Source: a virus
Virus record (IMG/VR): IMGVR_UViG_3300008262_000836
Coordinates: 1 to 22,241 of that record
Length of the DNA: 22,241 nt
Direction: 5' to 3' (one strand)
Position 1 is the first letter of the stretch. Each line of letters begins with the position of its first letter. The notes below the pieces were generated by a model. The model saw only the letters and a list, made by a program, of their open reading frames with translations. It was not told the DNA's origin and ran no database searches. Made by a program: the position numbers and the translations under genes. This document shows, piece after piece, positions 1 to 7,771 of the stretch.

Positions 1-1335
1 GTCTTCTTCAAGATCAAAGTCAATTTCTTCTAACGGTGCTTCTTCCGCTTTTTGTTTTGATCCTGCTTTGTTGATCAGGCTGTAATAGAATGTTTTCAAT
101 CCCCAGTAGTGTGCCTGCATCAGGTTCTTGGCAATCAATGTAGTTGGAACTTTACGATCTGCAAAGTGTGCCGGATTATAGAATGTGTTGGTTGAGATTG
201 ACTGATCAATGTAGGCTGCTAGTACTGCCGCTGTCTTCAAGTAGCCGTCACAATCTTTTTGTGCCCACATCTGTTGATATTTGTTTTTCAACTTGTGATA
301 CTCAGGCACAACCTGTGTCAAGCTACCTGCTTTGGATTCTTTTACTGAGATCAAACTCATGGGCATTTCAATGCCGTTGGTTGAGTTAATAACAACTGAA
401 CTGGACTCTACGGGAGCAATGGCCATTTGGGTGGCATTGCGTACACCATAACTGCGCATTTCTGCACGTAGGCCTTCCCAGTTCAGTTCAGGAGTAAAGT
501 CTGTGAGTTCATTAACACCGTTGGCCCGTTGTTCCCACGGAAAAATGCCTTGGCCGTAGCGTGTTCGGTCTGAGTCTTTGCAACGACCACGTTCCTTGGC
601 CAGTTCAACTGATGCTTCTGTTAGGTAGTAGGCCTGGTGTTCCATCCACGTCTTGACGTCAGCCAAGGCGTCTCGCTCTCCGTATTTGAATCCACGCTTG
701 GCGTGCCAATAAGCTAAGTTGGTGACTCCAATACCCAATGGGCGTATTTCATCATTTGACAGTTTTGACTGGATGGACAGAAAGTCCTGATAATCAAGAA
801 TGTTATTAAGACTGCGATGCAAGATACGGCAAGCACGTCGCATATCTTCTGGGTTACGGAACGCACCCCAGTTGATTGAACCGAGCGTACAAAGTGCAAT
901 ACGCCCATCAGCATCATCCAAACGCCTAAAAGATTTAGTGGGTAATAGAATTTCACAACATAAGTTACTCTGGTAAATTGTATGATATTCAGGATCAAAT
1001 GGTCCTTGTTTCATAACATTATCAATGAACACTAGATAGATACGTCCTGTGTCTGTGCGTTCTTTGAGAATGCCGCCTTTGAATACTTCTTCAGCACTCA
1101 TTGTTTTTGTTCTTAGGTCCTTGCGTTTTTCGTATTCGCAATAGAGCTGTTCAAACCGTTCTGTGTTTGAGTAGAAGGCTTCATATAAATCTGGAACTTC
1201 ATTTGGATCAAAGAATGTTATTTGTTCTTTGTTTTTAAATCGTCTCCAGAAGAAAGCACTAAGCACAACCCCATAATCCATATGACGGACTCGGGTTTCT
1301 TCTGTTCCTTCCTTGACTGCATGAGCGTAGGTCAC
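1..1335 (-). CDS. nrdA: Ribonucleoside-diphosphate reductase alpha subunit, C-terminal part (frame-broken; cut by window edge)
   Basis: This is the larger, catalytic part of the class Ia ribonucleotide reductase large subunit, which reduces ribonucleoside diphosphates to deoxy forms for phage DNA synthesis. Recognisable homology starts near 1309 with GTEETRVRHMDYG, a hallmark NrdA segment. It continues through SNLCCEI (the active-site Asn-Cys-Glu triad seen as NLCLE in E. coli), the LCTLGSINWGA strand, and a segment matching the E. coli MPSETSSQ and NATNGIE region. The frame is open to position 1, so the C-terminal redox-cysteine tail lies outside the window. No natural start is expected here: a GTG at 1335 merely opens the frame. 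The N-terminal part is in another frame at 1259-2212. About 27-30 residues between the two parts, including the substrate-specificity loop 2, are missing. Confidence 0.85.
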   Translation of the reverse strand, partial: MTYAHAVKEGTEETRVRHMDYGVVLSAFFWRRFKNKEQITFFDPNEVPDLYEAFYSNTERFEQLYCEYEKRKDLRTKTMSAEEVFKGGILKERTDTGRIYLVFIDNVMKQGPFDPEYHTIYQSNLCCEILLPTKSFRRLDDADGRIALCTLGSINWGAFRNPEDMRRACRILHRSLNNILDYQDFLSIQSKLSNDEIRPLGIGVTNLAYWHAKRGFKYGERDALADVKTWMEHQAYYLTEASVELAKERGRCKDSDRTRYGQGIFPWEQRANGVNELTDFTPELNWEGLRAEMRSYGVRNATQMAIAPVESSSVVINSTNGIEMPMSLISVKESKAGSLTQVVPEYHKLKNKYQQMWAQKDCDGYLKTAAVLAAYIDQSISTNTFYNPAHFADRKVPTTLIAKNLMQAHYWGLKTFYYSLINKAGSKQKAEEAPLEEIDFDLEED

Positions 1336-2212
1336 CAAACCATTTCTTCAAGAAGGGTATCATACCTGTGTGCATAATCTCACCACCTCTGATGGGAGAA
1401 CCTAACGACCGTAGTCGGCCAATCTCCAATCCAATGCCGGCACGTTTGCTGGCATACTTGGCCATCATCTCACCGCTGGCGAATATGCTATCTAAATCAT
1501 CATCGCTGCGAATAAGGACGCAACTTGAGAATTGCTTAGTCGGTGTTCCAAGGCCAGCAAGCACAGGTGTTGCCAAGGTAAAAAGTCCGTCCGAAGCCGC
1601 TGTGTAATACTCTTTGATGTAGCGCATTCTCGCTGAGTTCGGTTCTTCTGAGTGAAATACAGTAGCGGCCGCGACCATGTATCTAATTTGCGGAGTTTCA
1701 TATATTTGTTTGGTACTACGGTTCTTGACCAAGTACTTCTCTATTAATTGTTCAATGGCCGCATATGAATATGTTTCATCTTTTGAGTGATCCAACATGT
1801 CATTCATGCGGTTCCAGTCATCCTCTGTGTACCAATCCAGCAGTTCAGGAGTGTACAAGCCAGTGGCCACATTGGTCTTTACAATCTCATACAAGTGTGG
1901 TGGAGTATAACTGCCGTACACATCTTTGCGCAACATTGATAAACGTTGTTTACCAGCTACGAATTGATAGTTGGTGTGACCCACATCGGGATTTGACTCT
2001 ACGTCAATAAGGTCAACTATGGCACGTAAGGTAATCTCATCAATTTCCTTGGTGGTGATTCCATCATAAAAATGCAACTGTGCTTTGATCTCTACCATGC
2101 TCTGGCTCACGTCTGCAATGCCTGAACATATTTTGGCAATCTGGGTCTGCCATTTTTCCAATGCCAAAGGCTCCCGCTGCCCATGGCGCTTTACAACTGT
2201 TATTGTTTTCAT
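1259..2212 (-). CDS. nrdA: Ribonucleoside-diphosphate reductase alpha subunit, N-terminal part (frameshifted end)
   Basis: This is the N-terminal part of class Ia NrdA. Residues 1-90 form an ATP-cone allosteric domain (VVKRHGQREPLALEKW). The barrel then begins, with the first redox cysteine in FSSCVLIR (C231, equivalent to E. coli C225), AGIGLEIGRLRSLGSPIRGGE and SCSQG at 297-301. After SCSQG the expected GGVRGGAAT-like loop is absent, and the last 16 residues are unrelated and end at a stop, so the reading has shifted frame. The true reading resumes in another frame near 1309. The ATG at 2212 is preceded by GGAGT at a normal spacing. T4-like phages usually carry nrdA with nrdB; nrdB would be expected beyond the left edge. 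As it stands the gene cannot encode an active enzyme. Confidence 0.88.
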   Translation of the reverse strand: MKTITVVKRHGQREPLALEKWQTQIAKICSGIADVSQSMVEIKAQLHFYDGITTKEIDEITLRAIVDLIDVESNPDVGHTNYQFVAGKQRLSMLRKDVYGSYTPPHLYEIVKTNVATGLYTPELLDWYTEDDWNRMNDMLDHSKDETYSYAAIEQLIEKYLVKNRSTKQIYETPQIRYMVAAATVFHSEEPNSARMRYIKEYYTAASDGLFTLATPVLAGLGTPTKQFSSCVLIRSDDDLDSIFASGEMMAKYASKRAGIGLEIGRLRSLGSPIRGGEIMHTGMIPFLKKWFGDLRSCSQGRNRRNPSPSYGLWGCA

Positions 2213-2251
2213 TCTACTCCTACTTTATTTGTAGTTTTATTTGGTTTTGTG

Positions 2252-2554
2252 TTATAAATTGTCGCTATCCACCTCTACAAGCACCGCATCTTGTAGGTCG
2301 GGTCTATCAAGTATTGTTATAGTATACAGGATTCCCAGCCCTCGAGCAAGGCCACAATACAAGTTGTCATCCAGTAATTGCCAGGGATCTGGCCAATTTG
2401 CACGGTCGTCCCAGTGCAGGTGATAAGGTGTCCAGGGGGTGTCAAACCACCATGTGTTGATGGCTGTGAGGGTTGCATCAGTGCTCAGGGTTTCGCACTG
2501 GCGACGAAGATCGGACCAACTTGCTAGTCGGTCACTAAAGGTTTTATGCCACAT
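2252..2554 (-). CDS. Small tryptophan-rich phage protein of unknown function
   Basis: A 100-residue acidic protein beginning MWHKTF and notable for many aromatic residues (WWFDTPWTPYHLHWDD, NWPDPWQLL). It has no signal peptide or membrane segment. It resembles small unknown proteins that I associate with tail genes of marine T4-like phages, but I can assign no function. Its ATG at 2554 shares an A with the TGA of the tailspike gene (TGATG), so it is probably translated with the tailspike and may be a chaperone or partner; that is inference. A TTG one codon earlier could extend it by one residue. The 39 bases to nrdA hold only the nrdA ribosome binding site and A/T-rich sequence. Confidence 0.7.
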   Translation of the reverse strand: MWHKTFSDRLASWSDLRRQCETLSTDATLTAINTWWFDTPWTPYHLHWDDRANWPDPWQLLDDNLYCGLARGLGILYTITILDRPDLQDAVLVEVDSDNL

Positions 2555-4350
2555 CAAGCTAGGTGGGTGATAGAGTAAGTTATTGATCCGGCTGTGCCAG
2601 TTGGGGTGGCATCTGTGTACGATACAGTGACTACACTGGAGGCTTCTGCGGCTGACAGCACAAAGCCTGTTGAAGCATTGTCTGAGTAGTCATCAGTGAA
2701 TGAGAACGTGGTGCCTGACACAATGGTGATTGTGCCTGTGCGATAAGTTGTGCCACGCTTGATAGTGTAGTCCATTCGGAATGCTCGGATACCTGTGGCA
2801 CTGCTGTCCACAGTGAACAAGGTAGAAGTTGCGGCTGAATCGGCCAAGGTAGATACCACACCAGTGGTGCGCACATACTGACCCAGGTTCAGTTGGTTGG
2901 CAATGGTGGTATTGGCCACTCCTGATATCACATAACCAATCTTGCTGGTGTTCATGCCAAATGCAATACTTCCAGTGGTGCCCAGGCTCACGCGAGGATA
3001 GGTTGCACTTTGTGCAGTGGTACGTTCAAACATGTCGCCCATGCTGACATTGTTGTCAGTGTCAAAACTGATTACTGGTGTAGTGGCTGTGACAGTGTAG
3101 TTGTTGCCCACATCATAGAATATGTTGTAGGCACTAACGTTGAAAGTTGCACCAGTAATCTCAATTCCTTGTCTGTACACATTATCAAAGGTATTGTGTA
3201 CCATGCGAACGCCTGTGGGACTTTGTCCTGTTATGGGATTGTAGTCTAAAATGATGCCTTGGTACATGGCATCAAAATAACTGTTGCTGATCGTGACACC
3301 TTGTGTTGTGGCATCTGCAAATATGCCATAGGTAACTCCAGTGAATCTACAGTTATCAAAATTGATCTGATTGCAAATGTATGTTCCTGGACTTGCAAAT
3401 TTCACACCGCTGATGCGAGCGTCACTCACTGTGTTAATGTCTGTAGAGGTAGTAAACGGACCGCGAAACGTAACATTAGTAAAGGCAACTTGTGTGGCTG
3501 CTTCAACACGCAAAATATTATGAGATTGAGTTGAATCGCTGTCTGAATTCAACGTTTGGAAGCACATGTTTGTTACTTCAATGCTCTGCGGAGCATAGGT
3601 AGCACCACTGCTTACCCCGCCAGTTTGTTGTAAATTGTCTGTGGTACGAACAACATATTCAGGTAATCCTTCAGGTACTGGATCCCAGTAACTGGTATTT
3701 GAAATAGCTGTTCCTACAGGAACTGCGGCAACAGAGCGGAAATAATAGGCGCCACCTGATCCTGCTGGATAATACACCAACACCCCTGTGTCATAAGGAA
3801 TAGCATTAGTCCATGTTTCCACGGAAAATTTAATAATACTTGAGTTAGGACCTTCGCCGTACAACTGTGCAAAGGGTGGGATTAAAATAGTGTCAGTAAT
3901 CAAATATGTGCCAGCGGGGAAAAACAAACTTCTACGAACTTGTGTGTTGAGTTGGCGGCAATACAACTGAAACAGCGCACGATTGATAGCGGCTGTGTCG
4001 TCAGTTACTCCGTCGCCAGTGGCACCAAAATCAGTGACTACAGCATAGCTGTCTAGTCTACTCTGCAGACTCTGACTTACAGGCGATCCTGATGTGGCTC
4101 CTGTTTGTACATCGTAGCCAGCGGCAGCACCTTTGTAGGTATAGGCTGTGGTAAATTCCAAGATGTCTGAAAACTCTGTCAGGATTTCAGTATTGCCAAC
4201 AACAGGCGCACCTTCTGTTAGTTCTCCATTGCCAATGAACAATTGTCGTGTGTCTACTGCCCAGCCCAGCTCTGCGCCAGCTAGTGGCTCAGGTAAGTCT
4301 TGTGCTAGACCTTTTCGTTGTGTAATTCTAGATATTTGTAAAATGGCCAC
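2554..4350 (-). CDS. Tailspike/tail fibre protein with pectate-lyase-like beta-helix
   Basis: A 598-residue protein. Residues 1-50 (ITQRKGLAQDLPEPLAGAELGW, then DTRQLFIGNGE) resemble the short N-terminal domain of Mtd-type phage receptor-binding proteins, which attaches the fibre to the tail. Residues 106-122 (TDFGATGDGVTDDTAAI) are the classic opening of a pectate-lyase-type right-handed beta-helix. They are followed by repeated short strands typical of such helices (FDNCRFTGVTYGIF, ISNSYFDAMYQGI, MVHNTFDNVYRQGI). The C-terminal 120 residues are Thr/Ser-rich and probably the trimer tip. Its role is probably host receptor binding, possibly with polysaccharide-degrading activity. It starts at GTG 4350 with GAGG seven bases upstream, and a late-type CTAAATA box lies 22 bases upstream. 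It overlaps the next gene by TGATG. Confidence 0.85.
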   Translation of the reverse strand: MAILQISRITQRKGLAQDLPEPLAGAELGWAVDTRQLFIGNGELTEGAPVVGNTEILTEFSDILEFTTAYTYKGAAAGYDVQTGATSGSPVSQSLQSRLDSYAVVTDFGATGDGVTDDTAAINRALFQLYCRQLNTQVRRSLFFPAGTYLITDTILIPPFAQLYGEGPNSSIIKFSVETWTNAIPYDTGVLVYYPAGSGGAYYFRSVAAVPVGTAISNTSYWDPVPEGLPEYVVRTTDNLQQTGGVSSGATYAPQSIEVTNMCFQTLNSDSDSTQSHNILRVEAATQVAFTNVTFRGPFTTSTDINTVSDARISGVKFASPGTYICNQINFDNCRFTGVTYGIFADATTQGVTISNSYFDAMYQGIILDYNPITGQSPTGVRMVHNTFDNVYRQGIEITGATFNVSAYNIFYDVGNNYTVTATTPVISFDTDNNVSMGDMFERTTAQSATYPRVSLGTTGSIAFGMNTSKIGYVISGVANTTIANQLNLGQYVRTTGVVSTLADSAATSTLFTVDSSATGIRAFRMDYTIKRGTTYRTGTITIVSGTTFSFTDDYSDNASTGFVLSAAEASSVVTVSYTDATPTGTAGSITYSITHLA

Positions 4351-4367
4351 GGTGCGTCCTCAATAGA

Positions 4368-5084
4368 TCACGTATTTAGCAGATAGAACTGCTCAACCCG
4401 GCGCCACCATAAATCTCTATATTTGTCGTACTCACTGCCCTCTAGTACAAACTCTTGATATTCTGGGGGTTTAATGATGTTGAATTGTTCATCTACATCG
4501 GGTTTCACGCACATGAGAATCACACCCTTACGTATGCGTGTGCCATGCACTTCATTGTGTGCTTCTGCATAGGCGCACAATTGCACAAAATAGTCCTCAA
4601 TCCATTCACGACGTTTAGGCTTGTTGCTTTGCTTGTAGTCTAGAATGGCTTCTTCATTCAAATGAATCCCAGCGCCATCTGTTGTGCCTGCATAGATCCC
4701 GGGAAAGTATAGTGGAACTTCAATGCCCCAAAATTCATTCACATTCTTCAAACCCTTTTCCACCACTACATGTGCCATGGCATGACTGGCCCAGCTGTAA
4801 GGATTTGTAGTGCGTTCTTTGATTTCACCTGTCTTTACATAGTCCTCAAGATAGGTGTGCATGCGTGTGCCGCGGTTGGCAGCTTCGGTGGTGATTTGTT
4901 GTGCTTTTTCTGCACCCACGCTGCGTCTCCATCGATTCAGTGCTTCTCGACTTTCTTCGCTTTTGGTCTTGTCAAGTATTGTGGTAACTGAAGGTAAGTT
5001 TTTGCCATCTGGTGTGGAGTAAAAACGTTTGCCTTCAACTACTACTCGGGGAATGGGTTGGTAATCAAATTTAGGATTGTACAT
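4368..5084 (-). CDS. PD-(D/E)XK nuclease, RecB/Cas4-like exonuclease family
   Basis: A 238-residue predicted nuclease. The core motifs are visible in order: a conserved His in RGTRMHTYLE (H76), GTTDGAG with D136, ILDYKQS with D149 and K151 (the D-x-K part of PD-(D/E)XK), and QLCAY at 168-172, matching the QxxxY motif that follows the core in RecB-like enzymes. These residues bind Mg2+ and cut DNA. Its probable role is phage recombination, DNA processing or host DNA degradation; the exact substrate is not visible. It is the last gene of the Fe-S/radical SAM operon and overlaps the radical SAM gene before it by 14 bases. The ATG at 5084 is chosen; a TTG one codon earlier is less likely. A CTAAATA box for the tailspike lies in its last codons. 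Confidence 0.82.
   Translation of the reverse strand: MYNPKFDYQPIPRVVVEGKRFYSTPDGKNLPSVTTILDKTKSEESREALNRWRRSVGAEKAQQITTEAANRGTRMHTYLEDYVKTGEIKERTTNPYSWASHAMAHVVVEKGLKNVNEFWGIEVPLYFPGIYAGTTDGAGIHLNEEAILDYKQSNKPKRREWIEDYFVQLCAYAEAHNEVHGTRIRKGVILMCVKPDVDEQFNIIKPPEYQEFVLEGSEYDKYRDLWWRRVEQFYLLNT
4373..4379 (-). promoter_or_regulatory. Late-promoter-like CTAAATA box before the tailspike
   Basis: GCTAAATACG on the minus strand ends 22 bases before the tailspike GTG. The same box occurs at a similar distance before other virion-type genes in this window. It overlaps the last codons of the upstream nuclease gene. By analogy with the T4 late box TATAAATA read by gp55, I call it a late promoter. Confidence 0.5.
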
Positions 5085-6471
5085 CAAGTTTCTTAAAGAA
5101 TGCCACCCGGTGAGTTATTTCTTGAGAGAATTGTTTTTCTATATCAATATCATTGGTCATGATATCTATCAATTCTTTGTCAGGGGCATCTAGTAGATTA
5201 TACAGTCTTTCGTTGAGCATAGCAAATGATTGGTCAGTCTTTTTGTCAAAATAGGCATTATGGCTTAGAAATTTTAACCATTGTTCATGACTTTCGGGCA
5301 TGTTCTTTAATTCTTCAATTGTGGAACTTATAAAATTAAAAAGCATTCGAGTCTGATTGGGATATTTCCTAAAGATTTTGTGTTCTAAACAGGTTTGTAA
5401 AAATTTAATCAATGTTGCTCGATATCGTATGGGTAGAGCCTCAATGTCAAGATGTTGTGTGCGGTCAATCAAATTAATAGGTTGAATGGGAAATGAATAA
5501 TGCTGTTGATCAAACCAAGCTGACCAATAGGTCATAAATTCATCAATGTACATGATGTTGTTGAGACTAAACACTGGCGTAATCAAACAACGCCATCTGG
5601 GAGTGTATGTTTTCTTTCCAGACACAATACTCAAAGTGTTTTGATGGCTCATCAGTGTGGCCAAGTTGTTTTCAATCTTTTCAAATTTAGCCGGCCAACG
5701 TAGATATTGATAATTGTCGCCCACTGAGTCAATGCTTAAATTGATATCTACATCTCTGAACTGTGACATCTTGCTCATGAGATCGTATCCTGGACGTACT
5801 GACAGTGCAGTGGTCACACGCAGATGCACACGCGGGGCAATGCCTTGAGCGATCATCCAGTTCAAGAGTTTTTTCATGCCTGGCTGCACAAGACTTTCCC
5901 CGCCAATGAAATGCACATAAAAATGCTCTACCTTGGGCAATTTTTCTAATATGGTGGTGGTAATCAATTCCCAGTGTTCTGGACTTGTACTAATATCTAT
6001 TTCATACTGTTCGCTCACAGGAGTATTGGTTATTCTGGCCCAGGTTGAGCTTTCTGTTTCAGTGCAACTTCTGCAGGCTAGATTACAAAAGTTACTGAAT
6101 TTGACCCGCAGTTCAAACTCAGGAAGTGTTTGTTTTTCTACAAAACTCTTCAATCTATCTTCAATGTATCCTAGAAATCCATTCACACGCTCGCTAGCAC
6201 CACCGTGGTCTTCCTCAGACTTACAGCGCCAGCATGCTTCGGGCCATTGTTCATTTAACTGTTGCTCTTTGATATCAGCAAATGGATCAGCGCCTGCACT
6301 TGGCACAAATGTTCTGTCGTCAAGACTGCAACAACAGGTTTTAAACACAGGTTCTGAACTGAATTCAGAATAACGTGTGTCTAGTGTGACATAGGGATAT
6401 ATGCACAGTGTGGGATTTTGTTCTGCCCACAACAGGCGTTGGTCTACAGACTTTTTCAGTGTGTCGGTCAT
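5071..6471 (-). CDS. Radical SAM protein, twitch type with N-terminal cysteine cluster
   Basis: A 466-residue radical SAM enzyme. The CX3CX2C motif that binds the SAM-cleaving [4Fe-4S] cluster is C129-C133-C136 (FCNLACRSC). GGESLVQPG at about 200 fits the GGE SAM-binding motif. An N-terminal segment has C23, C46-C48 (KTCCCSLDD) and C80/C83 (CWRCKSEED). This CC plus CxxC arrangement is seen in twitch-type phage radical SAM proteins and probably holds an auxiliary cluster. The substrate is unknown; such enzymes often modify peptides or proteins. The ATG at 6471 overlaps the iscA TGA (ATGA), and the 3' end overlaps the nuclease gene by 14 bases. Placement directly after iscA suggests its product receives clusters from it (inference). 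It is the same broad type as the gene at 16458-17648. Confidence 0.88.
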   Translation of the reverse strand: MTDTLKKSVDQRLLWAEQNPTLCIYPYVTLDTRYSEFSSEPVFKTCCCSLDDRTFVPSAGADPFADIKEQQLNEQWPEACWRCKSEEDHGGASERVNGFLGYIEDRLKSFVEKQTLPEFELRVKFSNFCNLACRSCTETESSTWARITNTPVSEQYEIDISTSPEHWELITTTILEKLPKVEHFYVHFIGGESLVQPGMKKLLNWMIAQGIAPRVHLRVTTALSVRPGYDLMSKMSQFRDVDINLSIDSVGDNYQYLRWPAKFEKIENNLATLMSHQNTLSIVSGKKTYTPRWRCLITPVFSLNNIMYIDEFMTYWSAWFDQQHYSFPIQPINLIDRTQHLDIEALPIRYRATLIKFLQTCLEHKIFRKYPNQTRMLFNFISSTIEELKNMPESHEQWLKFLSHNAYFDKKTDQSFAMLNERLYNLLDAPDKELIDIMTNDIDIEKQFSQEITHRVAFFKKLDVQS

Positions 6472-6788
6472 ACTCTAAAACTTTCTCCGCAACCGCAACG
6501 GTCACGTTCATTGGGATTGCGAAATTCAAATCCTTCATTTAGGCCGTTGCGCACAAAGTCCACAGTTACACCTTGCAAATAAGCACAACTCTTGGGATCT
6601 ACATATATTTGACATCCTGCACATTCAAAACATTGATCTTCTGCTTTGGGTGCGTCAACATATTCCAACACATAAGCCAGTCCTGAACAGCCTGTGGTTC
6701 TCACACCCAGTCTGATGCCCACACCGTGCCCGCGACGAGTCAGTGTTTGTTGTATTTTTCTAGCGGCTATTTCAGTTAAGGATACCAT
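6468..6788 (-). CDS. iscA: A-type iron-sulfur carrier protein (IscA/SufA/HesB family) with four extra cysteines
   Basis: A 106-residue A-type carrier, close to E. coli IscA length (107). It has the family's three cluster-binding cysteines: C34 in TTGCSGLAYVLEY, and C98 and C100 in CGCGESF. The NEGFEFRNPN segment before CGC is also typical. A-type proteins accept Fe-S clusters from IscU and pass them to apo-enzymes. Unusually, four more cysteines are present: C53-C56-C59 (CFECAGC, a CX2CX2C run) and C68 (KSCAYL), at positions where E. coli IscA has non-cysteine residues. The start MVSLTEIAA at 6788 matches the family N-terminus; an earlier ATG at 6815 would add a non-conserved MQYILFKEI. It overlaps the radical SAM gene upstream by 13 bases and the one downstream by ATGA. 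Confidence 0.92.
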   Translation of the reverse strand: MVSLTEIAARKIQQTLTRRGHGVGIRLGVRTTGCSGLAYVLEYVDAPKAEDQCFECAGCQIYVDPKSCAYLQGVTVDFVRNGLNEGFEFRNPNERDRCGCGESFRV

Positions 6789-7771
6789 GATTTCTTTGAA
6801 CAATATGTATTGCAAGCAGTCAACTGCTTGCCGGTATCAAATGTATCTATTATACGATTGAACCAGTCAATACCTTTTTCCAAGGTGTTAATTTCCGTTG
6901 ACCCTTGCAGTTGATGCACATCATTCACATAAGTAGCAGTTGATTTGCTAAAGTTTCCAATAAAACAGCAAGGATCTATTGTGCCATCGGCAGCAATATA
7001 CATACTTATCGGTCCCCAGTCGTGTAATGCTTTGCATCTGACTTCATTGTGGGGTACTGCTGGTAAATTACGAGCCCCGTGCCGATTGATCCATTCTTTT
7101 GTGATTTGGTCTGGATACGTTGTACCGGTGTCTTTTTTAAGTTCGAATACTTTTTGTCCGTTTTGATTGTATACCGGACCCCAGTTTCGACCATGATTTC
7201 TCAACTTGAATTTTCCAAAACCCAGTTGTTCACTGCGCCTGCGAGCTTCATCAATTTGATGACGATTGTGATCAAATTCAGTCATGCACCAATCTGCTCG
7301 ACCTCCTGCGGCAATAAAATATTCTGCGTTACGGATCACTGTTTCGTACAAGGTATTCTGTCTATACAGGTGATGTGTATCTTCTAAGCCGTCAATACAA
7401 AACTGTATTTCTACATCGATGGCAGCCAGTTTCTGCCAGAACTCCCGCCCTTGTGCACCCCCATTGGTAAATGCAGTAATGTCCAAGGGCTTTTGTCCTG
7501 CACGACCGTGTTGTCTAAACCAGGCCAGAATGTCCGGAGTTTCTGGGTTCATAACCAAATCTCCGAGGTTTCCGTTTATCAACACACAATCCAATTGCGC
7601 CACCACAAACTCAGGCACAATTTGTTTGATTTTATCCAGGGAGAGATTCAGTTCTTCATACCCAAAGTTATAAGGAAACCCGTGATAGTTCCGTAAGCAC
7701 ATTGGACATCTGGCATTGCACAATGAACTGATTTCTATTTGTAGCTCTCGTATGTCGTTGATACTAACCAT
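6776..7771 (-). CDS. Radical SAM protein with SPASM/twitch-like C-terminus (paralogue 2)
   Basis: A 331-residue radical SAM enzyme. C18-C22-C25 (SSLCNARCPMC) is the CX3CX2C cluster motif at the very N-terminus. A conserved core contains FCIDGLEDTHHLYRQNT. Near the C-terminus, CKALHDWGP...ADGTIDPCC fits the C-x(n)-G-x4-C start of SPASM/twitch auxiliary cluster domains, and CNTYC is near the end. It is a tandem paralogue of the gene at 7771-8745, alike over its whole length, with near-identical runs such as TEFDHNRHQIDEAR. The start at 7771 is chosen because it aligns with the paralogue, has AGGA four bases upstream, and overlaps the paralogue's stop as TAATG. An ATG at 7786 would add MRPGL inside the upstream gene. 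The substrate is unknown. Confidence 0.9.
   Translation of the reverse strand: MVSINDIRELQIEISSLCNARCPMCLRNYHGFPYNFGYEELNLSLDKIKQIVPEFVVAQLDCVLINGNLGDLVMNPETPDILAWFRQHGRAGQKPLDITAFTNGGAQGREFWQKLAAIDVEIQFCIDGLEDTHHLYRQNTLYETVIRNAEYFIAAGGRADWCMTEFDHNRHQIDEARRRSEQLGFGKFKLRNHGRNWGPVYNQNGQKVFELKKDTGTTYPDQITKEWINRHGARNLPAVPHNEVRCKALHDWGPISMYIAADGTIDPCCFIGNFSKSTATYVNDVHQLQGSTEINTLEKGIDWFNRIIDTFDTGKQLTACNTYCSKKSWYP

Noticed and set aside
1259-1335. Intron or intein interrupting nrdA
   Set aside because: T4-like nrd genes often carry introns or inteins, but here conserved residues are missing rather than separated by an insert.
2554-4350. Diversity-generating retroelement acting on the tailspike
   Set aside because: The N-terminus recalls Mtd, but there is no reverse transcriptase, template repeat or C-lectin-type variable region in the window.
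5933-6373. 146-aa plus-strand open frame
   Set aside because: It lies wholly antisense to the radical SAM catalytic region and has no ribosome binding site or recognisable motif.
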